Shown: positions 54,786-64,000, numbered from the stretch's first letter. The stretch is 64,000 nucleotides of DNA from Pseudomonas silvicola (GCF_026651855.1 NZ_CP093280.1:2954001-3018000), one strand, 5' to 3'. A program made the numbers and translations. The notes: generated from the letters alone by a model not told the origin.

Positions 54786-55310
54786 CTATTCGAACTGCGG
54801 CTGGAATTTCTTCACGGCCGCCAGCGCGCAGCCTTCATCCTTGTCGCCACCCGGCGCGCCGGACACACCCAGGCCACCCAGTACCTGGCGGTCTGCCTTG
54901 CGCAGGGTGACCCCACCTGGAATGAAGATCACCTCGGGTACCGTGTTCAACGCACCATTGGCCGGGCCGTCGTAGTGGCCGGCCAGCAACTCGCTGATGG
55001 TGTCCTTGTCGAATGCCTGGCCGTAGGAGAAGGCGGTGTAGGCCTTGCGGTACGACACCGACAACGATTGCAGCGGCACGGTGTCACCTTTGATCACGGC
55101 CTGGGCATGGCCGGAGGGGTCCACTACCGTGGCGGTGACCGACCACCCCTTGGCCGCGCAGGTCTGCACGGCTTCGGCGGCCAATTGCTGGGCCACCTGC
55201 CAAGGCAGTTTCTGGCTGCTGATCAGGTGGCTGGGGGCGGCGCTGGCACTCACGGCCGCGAGGCTCAGGGCCAGGGCGGCGACAGTGCTGGACAGCGGGT
55301 GCAGGGGCAT
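54786..55310 (-). CDS. Secreted GlcG/HbpS-like (DUF336) heme-binding-family protein
   Basis: A 174-residue protein with a Sec signal peptide (MPLHPLSSTVAALALSLAAV, cleaved near ASA-AP). The mature part is the GlcG/HbpS fold (ATVVDPSGHAQAVIKGD, then GGVTLRKADRQVLGGLGVSG). Family members bind heme or cobalamin, or accompany glycolate oxidases; the role here is unknown. AAGGAAACTGCC precedes the ATG at 55310. It is divergent from the MRJP genes. Confidence 0.8.
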   Translation of the reverse strand: MPLHPLSSTVAALALSLAAVSASAAPSHLISSQKLPWQVAQQLAAEAVQTCAAKGWSVTATVVDPSGHAQAVIKGDTVPLQSLSVSYRKAYTAFSYGQAFDKDTISELLAGHYDGPANGALNTVPEVIFIPGGVTLRKADRQVLGGLGVSGAPGGDKDEGCALAAVKKFQPQFE

Positions 55311-55370
55311 GGCAGTTTCCTTTTCGAGGGTTGATGAAGATCCTTTCATCCGCGAAGGCGGAACGCTTTC

Positions 55371-55490
55371 TATACTGGATCCAGCGTCATGGCCTGTGTG
55401 CCCGACGCTCCGATCAGGCCCGATGCAATTGCTCGGGTTTTTTTCAGCATCGGCCTGAAACCGGTTTCAGTCAAATCCGGAGATGTAGTA
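55371..55490 (+). promoter_or_regulatory. Structured leader with alternative hairpins before the MRJP genes
   Basis: TATACT at 55371-55376 could be a -10 box. Downstream, AGCGTC (55383-55388) pairs with GACGCT (55404-55409). GGCCTG (55391-55396) can instead pair with CAGGCC (55415-55420). CCCGA (55419-55423) with TCGGG (55433-55437) followed by seven T residues forms a terminator. The second and third pairings are mutually exclusive, which is the form of a transcription attenuator. No known riboswitch is recognised. Confidence 0.4.
55419..55444 (+). terminator. Intrinsic terminator inside the MRJP leader
   Basis: CCCGATGC-AATT-GCTCGGG followed by TTTTTTT on the plus strand, yet no plus-strand gene ends before it. 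It may end a small RNA or attenuate the MRJP transcript. Confidence 0.55.
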
Positions 55491-56645
55491 GTGAGAAAAT
55501 CCGCAAGCCTGTTGCTAACCGCTGGTCTGTTGTTGGGCAGCGTTCTGCCCGCCCTGGCCGAAACCGAAGACCGCAGTGCCATCCCGATCGGCTCGCTCGA
55601 CGAAGTCGCCGCCTTCACGGGACCGGGCCCGTCCGGCATCGTGGTGACGCCTTCGGGCCGCGTCTTCGTGGGCTTCCCGCGCCACGCCATCAACCACAGC
55701 GGCATGACCCTGGGCGAACTGGTCAAGGGCAAGCTCGTGCCGTACCCCGACGCCGACACCAGCCAGCCGTCGTCGCGCGGCGATGCGCAGAAACTGATTT
55801 CGGTGCATGGCATGACCACTGACACCCAGGGCCGCCTGTGGGTGATCGATGACGGCAAGCGCGCCGGTATCGACGGCATCGTTGCCGGGGCTGCCAAGGT
55901 GGTGGGCATCGACCCGCAGACCAACAAGGTCTTCGCCTCCTGGGTGCTCAAGGACGCCCTGCGCCAGGACAGCCACATGAATGACCTGCGCGTGGACCTG
56001 ACCCACGGCGCCAAAGGCACGGCCTATGTCGCCGACTCTTCGTTCGGTGAAGACCCTGCCCTGGTGGTGGTCGACCTGGCCACCGGCAAGCAGCGGCGGG
56101 TACTGAGCAAGGACCCTTCGGTGCTGCCGCAGAAAGACTTTGTCACGCAGCTGGATGGCGTGCCCATGCGCTACCAGGGCAAGGCCAGCGCCTTCCCCCA
56201 TGGCGGCGTCGACAGCATCACCCTGAGCGCCGACAGCTCGCGCCTGTATTACTCGCCGCTGACCAGCCGCCACCTGTGGAGCATCCCCACCGCCGCCTTG
56301 GCTGACTTCTCCAACGATGACCGCAAGCTCGCCGCGCAGATTCGTGACGAGGGCGAGAAGGTCATGACCGACGGCATTGCCACGGATGCCCAGGACCGCA
56401 TTTACCTGACGGACGCCGAGCACCACCAGATCCTGCGTCGCTGGCCCGATGGCCACCTTGACGTGGTGCTGCGCGACCCACGGCTGGTGTGGCCGGACGG
56501 CATCTTCGTGGCCGGCAACCAGGTCTACGTGACGCTGGGCCAATGGGACCGCCTGGGCCAGCATGCCGATACCCGCAAGCCGCCTTACCTGCTGATCCGC
56601 ACACCCACTGACGGCACGCCGATTTTCGACGCTCAGCCTCAATGA
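55491..56645 (+). CDS. Secreted MRJP/Yellow-family (dopachrome tautomerase-related) beta-propeller protein 1
   Basis: A 384-residue protein with a Sec signal peptide (MRKSASLLLTAGLLLGSVLPALA, split here as residues 1-11 and 12-23). The mature part is a six-bladed propeller of the major royal jelly/Yellow family. Visible blade motifs are GRLWVIDDGKR, VVGIDPQTNKVF, MNDLRVDL, AYVADSSFG, GGVDSITLSADSSRLYYSPL and MTDGIATDAQDRIYLTD, shown as short pieces of the chain. Bacterial members are uncharacterised, often called gluconolactonase-like. The GTG at 55491 follows GGAGA. Its paralogue starts 25 bp after it. Confidence 0.82.
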   Translation: MRKSASLLLTAGLLLGSVLPALAETEDRSAIPIGSLDEVAAFTGPGPSGIVVTPSGRVFVGFPRHAINHSGMTLGELVKGKLVPYPDADTSQPSSRGDAQKLISVHGMTTDTQGRLWVIDDGKRAGIDGIVAGAAKVVGIDPQTNKVFASWVLKDALRQDSHMNDLRVDLTHGAKGTAYVADSSFGEDPALVVVDLATGKQRRVLSKDPSVLPQKDFVTQLDGVPMRYQGKASAFPHGGVDSITLSADSSRLYYSPLTSRHLWSIPTAALADFSNDDRKLAAQIRDEGEKVMTDGIATDAQDRIYLTDAEHHQILRRWPDGHLDVVLRDPRLVWPDGIFVAGNQVYVTLGQWDRLGQHADTRKPPYLLIRTPTDGTPIFDAQPQ

Positions 56646-56670
56646 AGTCCTTACACGGAGTAACCCCCTC

Positions 56671-57786
56671 ATGAACGCGATGAAATGGACCCTGGCCGCC
56701 GCCGTCCTCGGCGCTTTGGGCACGGCGCAGGCCGCTACCTCCGGCGATGGCGAGCTGGTGGCCGCGCTGAACAACACTGAAGCCAGTGGCATCGTCGTCA
56801 CGCCCACCGGGCGCACGTTCCTGACCTTGCCACGGGCGGGCAGCAACCATAAGTTCCCCTCCGTGGTGGAACTGGTGCACGGCAAGCAAGTGGCGTTTCC
56901 GGACTTGGCCACCACCACTGACACCGGCAAGCCGCTGACCGATTGGCTGGTGTCGCCCCTGGGGCTGACCCTGGCAGGCAATACCCTGTGGGTGCTGGAC
57001 GAAGGCAAACGCCCTGGCATCGACGGTATCCCCGATGGCTCGGCGAAGCTGGTAGGTATCGACATCAACTCACGCAAGATCATCAGGACCATCGTCTTCC
57101 ACAAGCCATTCATGCGCGACAGCCTGCAACTCAATGACCTGCGCATCGACCCCGATCACGGTGCCGAGGGCACCGTGTACATTTCCAACAACGGCTACTC
57201 CAGCCCATCGGACTGTTCGCTGATCGTCGTTGACCTGGCCACCGGCAAGATGCGCGAGCTGTTCCACAACCTGCCGCAGACCTCGCCGGCACCGGGCTTC
57301 ATGACCTACGTGGAAGGCCAGCCCCATGCCTACAGCCTGGACAAGCCGACCATGCCCCAGGGCGGGGTCAATGGCATCGAGCTGTCGCCCGACCACAAGA
57401 AACTGTATTGGACCATTCCCACCAACCCGAACTACTACAGCATCGACACGGCGAACCTGAGTGACTTCAACCGGCCGGAGGATGCCCTGGTCAAGGACAT
57501 TCACTTCGAAGGCCAGGTGGCTTCCAACGGTGGCATCACGGTGGACGACAAGGGCAATCTGTACTTCGGCGATGCCTCGCGCTATTCGGTGATCAGCCGT
57601 GACGGTGCCGGGCAGTTCCACCTGGTGGGGCGTGACTCGCGGCTGATCTGGCCTGATGGCCTCTACTGGCAGGGCGGTTACCTGTATGTGACGGTGGGGC
57701 AGTGGCAGCGGGTGCCGGGATTGCACGGTGGCCAGGACCAGCGCAAGGCGCCTTATGACATCCTGAGGTTCAAGACCTCCAGGTAA
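56671..57786 (+). CDS. Secreted MRJP/Yellow-family beta-propeller protein 2
   Basis: A 371-residue paralogue of the preceding gene, with a signal peptide (MNAMKWTLAAAVLGALGTAQ, then A) and the same motifs in the same order (ASGIVVTPTGRTFLTLPRAG, NTLWVLDEGKRPGIDG, LNDLRIDPDHG, NGIELSPDHKKLYWTI). The pair arose by tandem duplication and then diverged; only the motif regions remain similar. It follows after 25 bp and is probably co-transcribed. Substrate unknown; one can speculate about lactone hydrolysis or quinone chemistry. Confidence 0.82.
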   Translation: MNAMKWTLAAAVLGALGTAQAATSGDGELVAALNNTEASGIVVTPTGRTFLTLPRAGSNHKFPSVVELVHGKQVAFPDLATTTDTGKPLTDWLVSPLGLTLAGNTLWVLDEGKRPGIDGIPDGSAKLVGIDINSRKIIRTIVFHKPFMRDSLQLNDLRIDPDHGAEGTVYISNNGYSSPSDCSLIVVDLATGKMRELFHNLPQTSPAPGFMTYVEGQPHAYSLDKPTMPQGGVNGIELSPDHKKLYWTIPTNPNYYSIDTANLSDFNRPEDALVKDIHFEGQVASNGGITVDDKGNLYFGDASRYSVISRDGAGQFHLVGRDSRLIWPDGLYWQGGYLYVTVGQWQRVPGLHGGQDQRKAPYDILRFKTSR

Positions 57787-57870
57787 AGCCAGGTAACAGG
57801 GGTGTTACCCTCTGGTTACGCGCTTCCCGGGCGCTGGGCTGGACAGTGGGAAAGCTCAGGCTTAAGGTGC

Positions 57871-57899
57871 CAGGCATGCCGTATTGGCCAGGCATGCCG
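57871..57899. promoter_or_regulatory. Direct repeat CAGGCATGCCG x2 before the GGDEF gene
   Basis: CAGGCATGCCG at 57871-57881 and 57889-57899, each containing the palindrome GGCATGCC, with centres 18 bp apart, nearly two helical turns. It lies 16-44 bp before the GTG at 57915. A binding site is possible. Confidence 0.35.
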
Positions 57900-57914
57900 C
57901 ACAAGGAGTCGAAG

Positions 57915-58451
57915 GTGAGCTTGCACACAGAACCTGCCCGTGGGGCGCTGTCCCTTATCAACCGCCAACCCGATGCCCGGCCCGTGGCTACCCTGCTGGT
58001 CAGCGAGTGGGTACAGGCGTTGCGCCAGGGCCAGCCATTGTCATTGATGGTGGTATCGGTCGACCATTTACGCCTGTTCGTGCGTCAGCACGGGGAAGCC
58101 AAGGCTCAACTGCAAGTGGACGCGATCACCGCCGCACTGGACCTCACGGCCAGGCGTGCGCGGGACGTGGTGGGGCGCTGTTCGGCGGATGCCTTCATGG
58201 TTCTGCTGCCCGGCACCCCGGCCGATGGCGCCAAGGCAGTGGCCGAGCGTTGCCTGCAGAACGTGCGGGCGGCGCTGGCCGAGCAGTTGCTCAGTGTCAG
58301 CCTGGGCGTGGGGACGGTGATCCCGCGCAGCGAAGCGGGCCATTCGACCTTCTTCAATGCCGTCGCGCAGTTGTGTGACGAGGCGTCGAGCAAGGGCGGC
58401 GACCGCTGGGTAGCCCGGCATTTCGGCCATTCGCGCACTGGCATCCTTTAG
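57915..58451 (+). CDS. Degenerate GGDEF-domain protein
   Basis: A 178-residue protein with a diguanylate-cyclase fold (LMVVSVDHLRLFVRQHG, then LTARRARDVVGRCSADAFMVLLPG). Where active cyclases have GG(D/E)EF this one has SADAF, so cyclase activity is not expected. It has no sensory domain or TM segment. A ligand-binding or protein-binding role is possible. Start GTG 57915 is supported by AAGGAGTCGAAG. Confidence 0.75.
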   Translation: MSLHTEPARGALSLINRQPDARPVATLLVSEWVQALRQGQPLSLMVVSVDHLRLFVRQHGEAKAQLQVDAITAALDLTARRARDVVGRCSADAFMVLLPGTPADGAKAVAERCLQNVRAALAEQLLSVSLGVGTVIPRSEAGHSTFFNAVAQLCDEASSKGGDRWVARHFGHSRTGIL

Positions 58452-58813
58452 GTCTCAAGGGGGGGGGGGCTGGTGTGGCGTGCCTGGTGTGACGCGGCCA
58501 GGTCCGCTGCTACGGATGTGCGGGGGGAAGCGTGAGATTGTTGTCGGAAATGTCAACTCACCGGCCTTAATGTAAAGAATCGGCAAAGCCCGTTCGTCAG
58601 CCTTGTGACCCTCGTCAAGCCAAGGCTAAATGCCCCCATGAACTTATTTCCCCGGTACGGCTCGAACCCTGCGGCCCTGGTCGTCGCCCCGCGAAAATGC
58701 AGGCCTTTGTGCATAGTTCCTGCACATTTGCTGGCTATGCTGACCAGTGATTTGCCCAGCATATCGTCCATGCCTGATCCACTCCTTGTCCCTTGCCCAC
58801 GCAGAAGTTTTCA
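58452..58813. other. 362-bp intergenic region upstream of mdtA
   Basis: It contains an 11-G run (58459-58469), a copy of the GGACCTGGCCGCGTC repeat and the stem AGCCTTG...CAAGGCT (about 58600-58632). No open gene is seen. The rest is the mdtABC promoter region. Confidence 0.5.
58481..58510 (-). repeat. Inverted copy of the GGACCTGGCCGCGTC repeat
   Basis: On the minus strand it reads GCAGCGGACCTGGCCGCGTC and then ACACCAGG, so CCTGG/CCAGG form the stem. It shares GCGGACCTGGCCGCGTC with the copy at 13975-14013. Confidence 0.6.
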
Positions 58814-60067
58814 ATGACCCAGATCCCGGCAGCCCGCTCACGCAAGCGCCTTGTGCTTGTGCTCCTGATAGCCGCAGCCATTGGCGCTGCCTTCGTCTAC
58901 GTTCGGCACACGCCTGCCACCAGCCAGCCTGCCGAGGCCGGCGCGGCGCGGCCGTCAGGGCCCGGTGGCCGGCATGGCGGCCCGGGCATGGACGCCAATG
59001 CCACGGTCAGCGTCGCCGTCGGCACGGCCGGCGTGGCGGATGTGCCGGTGATCCAGCAGGCCCTGGGCACGGTCATCCCCAACTATTCGGTGACGGTCAC
59101 CAGCCGCGTCGATGGCGAGTTGCAGGCGGTGTACTTCACCGAAGGGCAATACGTGAAGAAGGGCCAGTTGCTGGCGCAGATCGACCCGCGGGCCTACCAG
59201 GCCACCCTCGACCAGTACCAGGGGGACCTGGCGCAGAACCAGGCGCTGCTCAAAAGCGCGCAGTTGACCGCCGAGCGCTACAAGCGCCTGTTCGCCAAGG
59301 ACTCCCTGGCCAAGCAGGACCTGGACACCCAGGTCGCCACTGTCGGCCAGTATGCCGGCGCGGTGAAAGCCGACCTGGCGCAGATCGACGCTGCCAAGCT
59401 CAACCTGATCTACGCGAAAATCGTCTCGCCCATCGACGGCTACGTGGGCCTGCGCCTGGTGGACCCTGGCAACATCGTGACATCGGGCAGTACCACGGGC
59501 ATCGTCACCGTGACCCAGACCAACCCCATCGCCGTGACCTTCAGCGTGCCCCAGGCGCAGCTTGCCACGTTGTTGCCCAAGGTGCGCAAGGGTGAAGCCC
59601 TGGCCGTGCAGGCCCTGGACCAGATGGGCAATGCGCCGTTGGCCAACGGCACGCTGAAGTTCATCAGCAACGAGATCGACACCAGCACCGGCAGCATCAA
59701 GCTCAAGGCGCTGTTCGACAACCCGGACGAGAAGCTCTACCCCAACCAGTTCGTCAACGTGAAGCTGACCACCGACACCTTGCACAACGCTGTGGTGGTG
59801 CCTTCGGCCGCCGTGCAGTTGAGCAGCGACGGCGAGTTCCTCTACGTGGTCAAGGACGGCAAGGTGCAACGTCGCACCATCAAGGTCGGCCCCGCGCTGG
59901 GCGAGCAGACCGTTATCACCCAGGGTGTGGCTCAGGGTGAGCAGGTGGTGACCCGTGGTATCGACCATCTGCGTGAAGGCAGCAAGGTGGAGGTGGAAAA
60001 ACCCGCCAGCCCTGACAACACCGCGCAGAACAACGCCAAGCCTGCTGCCGGCGACAAGACCGAATGA
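58814..60067 (+). CDS. mdtA: RND efflux membrane fusion protein (MdtA/MuxA-like)
   Basis: A 417-residue periplasmic adaptor. An N-terminal hydrophobic anchor ([18 protein letters not shown]) is followed by the lipoyl, coiled-coil hairpin and beta-barrel domains ([53 protein letters not shown]). It is the adaptor between two RND pumps and an outer-membrane channel. The ATG at 58814 has a weak AGAAG site. Its stop overlaps the mdtB start (ATGA). Confidence 0.9.
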   Translation: MTQIPAARSRKRLVLVLLIAAAIGAAFVYVRHTPATSQPAEAGAARPSGPGGRHGGPGMDANATVSVAVGTAGVADVPVIQQALGTVIPNYSVTVTSRVDGELQAVYFTEGQYVKKGQLLAQIDPRAYQATLDQYQGDLAQNQALLKSAQLTAERYKRLFAKDSLAKQDLDTQVATVGQYAGAVKADLAQIDAAKLNLIYAKIVSPIDGYVGLRLVDPGNIVTSGSTTGIVTVTQTNPIAVTFSVPQAQLATLLPKVRKGEALAVQALDQMGNAPLANGTLKFISNEIDTSTGSIKLKALFDNPDEKLYPNQFVNVKLTTDTLHNAVVVPSAAVQLSSDGEFLYVVKDGKVQRRTIKVGPALGEQTVITQGVAQGEQVVTRGIDHLREGSKVEVEKPASPDNTAQNNAKPAAGDKTE

Positions 60068-63000
60068 ACCCGTCACGGTTGTTTATCCAGCGCCCGGTCG
60101 CCACCGTCCTGCTGATGCTGGCGGTGATGCTGGCGGGCATCTTCGCCTATAGGCTGCTGTCCACCTCGGCGTTGCCGGAAGTCGACTACCCCACCATCCA
60201 GGTCACCACCCTGTACCCGGGCGCCAGTTCCAACGTGCTGGCCTCGGCGGTCACCGCGCCGCTGGAGCGCCAGTTGGGGCAGATGTCCGGCCTGTCGCAG
60301 ATGTACTCCACCAGCTCGGCCGGGGCATCGGTCATCACCCTGAAATTCTCCCTGGACCTGTCCCTGGACGTCGCCGAACAGGAAGTGCAGGCCGCCATCA
60401 ACGCCGCCGACAGCCTGCTGCCCAGCGACTTGCCTAACCCGCCCACCTACAAGAAGGTCAACCCGGCCGATACCGCGGTGCTGACCTTGGCGGCCACGTC
60501 CGACAGCCTGCCGCTGACCCGCGTGCAGGACCTGATCAACACCCGCGTGGCCCTCAAGCTCTCGCAGATTTCCGGCGTGGGCATGGTGACCCTGGCCGGC
60601 GGCCAGCAGCCGGCGGTGAAAATCGAGGTCAACCCCACCAGCCTGGCCGCCCATGGCCTGACCCTGGAGGACGTGTACGACAAGGTCAACGCCGCTAACG
60701 TCAACGGTTCCAAAGGCGGTTTCGACGGCCCCTCGCACTCCATCACCATCGACGCCAACGACCAGTTGCGCGACGCGGTGGAATACGGCGAGCTGGTACT
60801 GGCTTACGAAAACGGTTCGGCCCTGCGCCTCAAGGACGTCGCCACCACCGCCGAGGCGCCCCAGGACCAATACCTGGCCGCCACCGCCAACGGCAAGCCG
60901 GCCATCGTCGTTGCCGTGCAGCGCCAGCCCGGCGCCAACGTCATCGAAGTGGTCGACAGCATCAAGAAAAAGCTGCCGACCCTGCAGTCCGCGCTGCCTG
61001 ATTCGGTGCAACTGAGCGTCATCAGTGACCGCACCCAGACGATCCGCGCGTCCATCAAGGACGTGCAGATCGAACTGCTGTTGTCCATCGGCCTGGTGGT
61101 GCTGGTGACCTTCGCCTTCCTGGGCAACTTCACCGCCACCCTGATCCCCAGCCTGGCGGTGCCGCTGTCGCTGGTGGGCACGTTCGGGGTCATGTACCTG
61201 GCCGGCTTCAGCATCAACAACCTGACGCTGATGGCCCTGACCATCGCCACCGGCTTCGTCATCGACGACGCCATCGTGGTGGTGGAAAACATTTCCCGCC
61301 ACCTGGAGGAGGGCGAAGAGCCCATGGCCGCCGCCTTCAAGGGCTCACAGGAAATCGGCTTCACCATCATTTCCCTGACATTCTCGCTGATCGCCGTGCT
61401 GATCCCGCTGCTGTTCATGGGCGACGTGGTGGGCCGACTGTTCCGCGAGTTCGCCATCACCCTGGCGGTCGCGATCCTGGTCTCCATGATCGTTTCTCTG
61501 ACCCTGACGCCCATGCTTTGCGGCCACCTGCTGCGCCATGTGCCCGAGGGAGGGCAGAACCGCTTCGCCGCCTGGGGTGATCGCCAGTACCAGAAAGTGC
61601 TGAACGGTTACGACCGCGGCCTGGTGTGGGTACTGGACCACCAGCGCCTGACCCTGTTGATCGCCTTGGGCACCGTTGCCCTGACCGGCTTGCTCTACCT
61701 GGTGGTGCCCAAGGGCTTTTTCCCCACCCAGGACACCGGCTTGATCCAGGGCTTTACCCGCGCCTCGCAGGACGTGTCCTTCAGCGAGATGGCCCGCCGC
61801 CAACAGGCGATGGTCGACGTGGTGCGCCAGGACCCGGCCGTGGCATCGGTGTCGTCCACCATCGGCGTGGATGGCACCAACAACTCGCTGAACAACGGCC
61901 GCCTGCAGATCGAGCTCAAACCGTTCGAAGACCGTGACGACACCGCCACCCAGGTGATCAGCCGTCTTGAACAGTCGGCCAAGGCCGTGGCCGGGTTGCA
62001 GTTGAACATGGTCTCGTCCCAGGACCTGACCGTGGATGACCAGCTCACCCCCAGCCAGTACCAGTTCACCCTCGACGACTCGGAAAGCGCCAACCTGTCG
62101 ACGTTGGTCCCCAAGCTGATGGAGAAACTTCAGCACCGCCCGGAAATGCGCGATGTCATCGACAACCTGCAGGACCAGGGCCTGGTGGCCTACGTCGAAC
62201 TGGACCGCGCGGCCGCCATGCGCTACGGCATCACCGCCTCCGATGTCGACACGGCGCTGTACAACGCCTTCGGCCAGCGCCTGATTTCCACCATCTTCAC
62301 CCAGTCCAACCAGTACCGTGTGGTATTACAGGTGCCGGGCAAGTTCCAGCAGTCGCTGGCAGCTTTCGACAATATCTACCTGGCCGCGGCCACCAGCAGC
62401 ACGACCGGAAGCAATAGCAGCACGACCACGACCACCACGGGTACCAGCACTGGCAGCAGTACCTCATCGAGCAGCACGTCGAGTTCGTCCAGTACCACCG
62501 GCACCGCTGCCCAGATGGTGCGCCTGACCGACATCGCCAAGGTCGGCCAACGCACCGGTTCGCTGTCGCTCAGCCGCCTGGACCAGTTTCCGGCCGTGAC
62601 CCTGTCCTTCAACCTGGCCGACGGCTATTCGCTGGAGCAGGCGCAGCAGGCCATCAGCCAGGTCATGACCGAGCTGGATGCCCCCAGCAGTATCACCCTG
62701 CGCTATCAGGGTGCCGCCGATGCTTTCCAGACCGCGACCGGTAATACCCTGTGGCTGATCCTGGCCGCGCTGGTGACCATGTACATCGTGCTGGGCATGC
62801 TTTACGAGAGCTTCATCCACCCGGTGACCATCCTCTCGACCTTGCCGTCGGCGGCCATCGGCGCCTTGCTGGCGCTGTTGCTGACCGGCACCGAGTTCAG
62901 CCTGATTGCCCTGATCGGGGTGATATTGCTGATCGGCATCGTCAAGAAGAACGCCATCATGATGATCGACTTCGCCCTGGAAGGTCGCGAGCACCAGCAC

Positions 63001-63273
63001 CTCAACGCACGCGATGCCATTCACCGGGCGGCGCTGCTGCGGTTGCGGCCGATCCTGATGACCACCTTGGCCGCGTTGTTCGGCGCCTTGCCACTGATGC
63101 TCGCCACCGGCGCCGGCGCCGAACTGCGCCGGCCGCTGGGCTTGGTGATCGTCGGCGGCTTGCTGTTGAGCCAGGTGCTGACGCTGTTCACCACGCCGGT
63201 GATCTACCTGATGTTTGACCGCCTCAGCGAGCGCGCCAAGGCGCGGCTGAACCGAGGCAGGGCGCGCGCATGA
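60064..63273 (+). CDS. mdtB: RND multidrug efflux transporter, first of a heteromeric pair (MdtB/MuxB-like)
   Basis: A 1069-residue inner-membrane pump, typical of the HAE1 family: 12 TM segments and two large periplasmic loops. The proton-relay aspartates are in [20 protein letters not shown] (read in short pieces) of TM4. The [13 protein letters not shown] stretch and the [13 protein letters not shown] end are normal. Unusual is a Ser/Thr-rich low-complexity stretch (about residues 776-814, nt 62389-62505) in the second periplasmic loop. This makes the protein some 25-30 residues longer than MuxB-type relatives. Confidence 0.9.
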   Translation: MNPSRLFIQRPVATVLLMLAVMLAGIFAYRLLSTSALPEVDYPTIQVTTLYPGASSNVLASAVTAPLERQLGQMSGLSQMYSTSSAGASVITLKFSLDLSLDVAEQEVQAAINAADSLLPSDLPNPPTYKKVNPADTAVLTLAATSDSLPLTRVQDLINTRVALKLSQISGVGMVTLAGGQQPAVKIEVNPTSLAAHGLTLEDVYDKVNAANVNGSKGGFDGPSHSITIDANDQLRDAVEYGELVLAYENGSALRLKDVATTAEAPQDQYLAATANGKPAIVVAVQRQPGANVIEVVDSIKKKLPTLQSALPDSVQLSVISDRTQTIRASIKDVQIELLLSIGLVVLVTFAFLGNFTATLIPSLAVPLSLVGTFGVMYLAGFSINNLTLMALTIATGFVIDDAIVVVENISRHLEEGEEPMAAAFKGSQEIGFTIISLTFSLIAVLIPLLFMGDVVGRLFREFAITLAVAILVSMIVSLTLTPMLCGHLLRHVPEGGQNRFAAWGDRQYQKVLNGYDRGLVWVLDHQRLTLLIALGTVALTGLLYLVVPKGFFPTQDTGLIQGFTRASQDVSFSEMARRQQAMVDVVRQDPAVASVSSTIGVDGTNNSLNNGRLQIELKPFEDRDDTATQVISRLEQSAKAVAGLQLNMVSSQDLTVDDQLTPSQYQFTLDDSESANLSTLVPKLMEKLQHRPEMRDVIDNLQDQGLVAYVELDRAAAMRYGITASDVDTALYNAFGQRLISTIFTQSNQYRVVLQVPGKFQQSLAAFDNIYLAAATSSTTGSNSSTTTTTTGTSTGSSTSSSSTSSSSSTTGTAAQMVRLTDIAKVGQRTGSLSLSRLDQFPAVTLSFNLADGYSLEQAQQAISQVMTELDAPSSITLRYQGAADAFQTATGNTLWLILAALVTMYIVLGMLYESFIHPVTILSTLPSAAIGALLALLLTGTEFSLIALIGVILLIGIVKKNAIMMIDFALEGREHQHLNARDAIHRAALLRLRPILMTTLAALFGALPLMLATGAGAELRRPLGLVIVGGLLLSQVLTLFTTPVIYLMFDRLSERAKARLNRGRARA

Positions 63274-64000
63274 ACCTGTCGCGGCTGTTTATCCGCAAGC
63301 CGGTCGCTACCTTGCTGCTGAGCTTGAGCATCACCCTGGCCGGCATCCTGGGTTACAAGCTGCTGCCGGTGGCGCCGCTGCCCCAGGTGGACTACCCCAC
63401 CATCATGGTCAGCGCCTCGCTGGCCGGTGCCAGCCCCGAGACCATGGCTGCCACCGTGGCCACGCCCTTGGAGCGCAGCCTGGGGCAGATCGCCGGCATC
63501 ACCGAAATGACGTCCACCAGCAGCCAGGGCTCGACCACGCTGATTCTGCAGTTCGACCTGGACCGCGACATCAACGGCGCCGCCCGCGACGTGCAGGCGG
63601 CCATCAACGCCTCGCGCAGCCTGCTGCCCAGTTCCATGCCGTCGCTGCCCACCTACCGCAAGGCCAACCCCTCGGAAGCGCCGGTGCTGATGCTGGCGTT
63701 GACCTCGTCCACCCGCAGCCCGGGCGAGCTCTACGACCTGGCCTACAGCAAGCTTCAACAGAAAATCGCCCAGGTGAACGGCGTGGGCGAGGTCTCGGTG
63801 CGCGGCGGTGCGCTGCCGGCAGTGCGCATCGATATACAGCCCAACCTGCTGGTGCACGCCGGCATCTCCCTGGAGACCGTGCGTGAAGCCGTGAGCAACG
63901 CCACCAAGGCCAAGCCCAAGGGCATCCTGCAAGGCAATGGCCAAAGCTGGGTAATCGACGGCAACGACCAGATCGACAAGGCCAGCGATTACCAGCAACT
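63270..64000 (+). CDS. mdtC: RND multidrug efflux transporter, second of the pair (MdtC/MuxC-like), 3' end outside window
   Basis: The open frame runs off the window edge, 243 residues seen. It starts [20 protein letters not shown], the TM1 signature of the family, then [21 protein letters not shown] and [20 protein letters not shown] (read in short pieces). It overlaps mdtB by ATGA. In MdtB2C-type pumps the B and C subunits combine, so the three genes form one exporter. Confidence 0.88.
   Translation, partial: MNLSRLFIRKPVATLLLSLSITLAGILGYKLLPVAPLPQVDYPTIMVSASLAGASPETMAATVATPLERSLGQIAGITEMTSTSSQGSTTLILQFDLDRDINGAARDVQAAINASRSLLPSSMPSLPTYRKANPSEAPVLMLALTSSTRSPGELYDLAYSKLQQKIAQVNGVGEVSVRGGALPAVRIDIQPNLLVHAGISLETVREAVSNATKAKPKGILQGNGQSWVIDGNDQIDKASDYQQ

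Overview
The window reads as a chromosomal segment of a GC-rich Pseudomonas, most like the P. putida group. The evidence is a complete gallate meta-cleavage cluster (galA, galR, galBCD), the order gntT-gnuK-gnuR, a scoAB-atoE cluster, mdtABC-type RND genes with Pseudomonas-like spacing, five LysR regulators beside their targets, and REP-type palindromes between genes. I saw no rRNA, tRNA, CRISPR array, prophage or transposase gene. Species placement is inference; no search was run.

Layout. 1-3.9 kb: the 3' part of a double-domain KaiC-like ATPase with a single-domain response regulator, then a class III aminotransferase divergent from a LysR gene across a strong palindrome. 4-8.6 kb: two MFS transporters, an AraC regulator and a zinc-free MDR oxidoreductase. 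8.8-14 kb: gallate catabolism, giving pyruvate and oxaloacetate. 14.1-17.4 kb: a DHA2/HlyD efflux pair and a small membrane protein. 17.4-21.7 kb: a REP cluster, D-glucarate dehydratase, its permease and a FadR-type regulator. 21.7-24.8 kb: an MgtA-type P-ATPase with a long leader. 24.8-27.1 kb: lysA and divergent lysR. 27.1-30 kb: a GntR regulator, an aldo/keto reductase and a DUF2235 hydrolase. 30-34 kb: LysR, a palindromic MITE-like element and the ketone-body operon scoA-scoB-atoE. 34-37.1 kb: a CTP-synthase-like glutaminase with an ABM-domain protein, LysR, a GST and a small secreted protein.

37.2-41.7 kb: a textbook isoleucine attenuator (leader peptide plus four-segment RNA) in front of a threonine deaminase that lacks the regulatory ACT-like domain, then the gluconate genes gntT, gnuK and gnuR with two copies of one operator. 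41.9-45.3 kb: two damaged or rearranged genes side by side. One is a BdlA-like PAS-PAS-MCP gene with a one-base deletion; the other is an amidase with an in-frame internal tandem duplication of 597 bp. 45.4-50.9 kb: an MFS transporter whose start region can fold into a hairpin, an OmpR/EnvZ-type two-component pair, a Tat-exported AmiC-like amidase and a DUF4337 protein. 51-54.6 kb: a Kef-type K+/H+ antiporter, a glycosyltransferase-like protein and a glycine-rich lipoprotein. 54.8-58.5 kb: an HbpS-like secreted protein, two tandem royal-jelly-family (MRJP/Yellow) proteins behind a possible transcription-attenuating leader, and a degenerate GGDEF protein. 58.8-64 kb: mdtA, mdtB and the start of mdtC, with an unusual Ser/Thr-rich insertion in MdtB.

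Most of the window is nutrient-acquisition and regulator genes: aromatic acid, sugar acid, ketone body and gluconate use. No obviously new multi-gene system is visible. The observations most worth following are the ilvA attenuator on an ACT-less enzyme, the duplicated amidase, the MRJP leader, the MITE-like element and a second interspersed repeat family built on GGACCTGGCCGCGTC.
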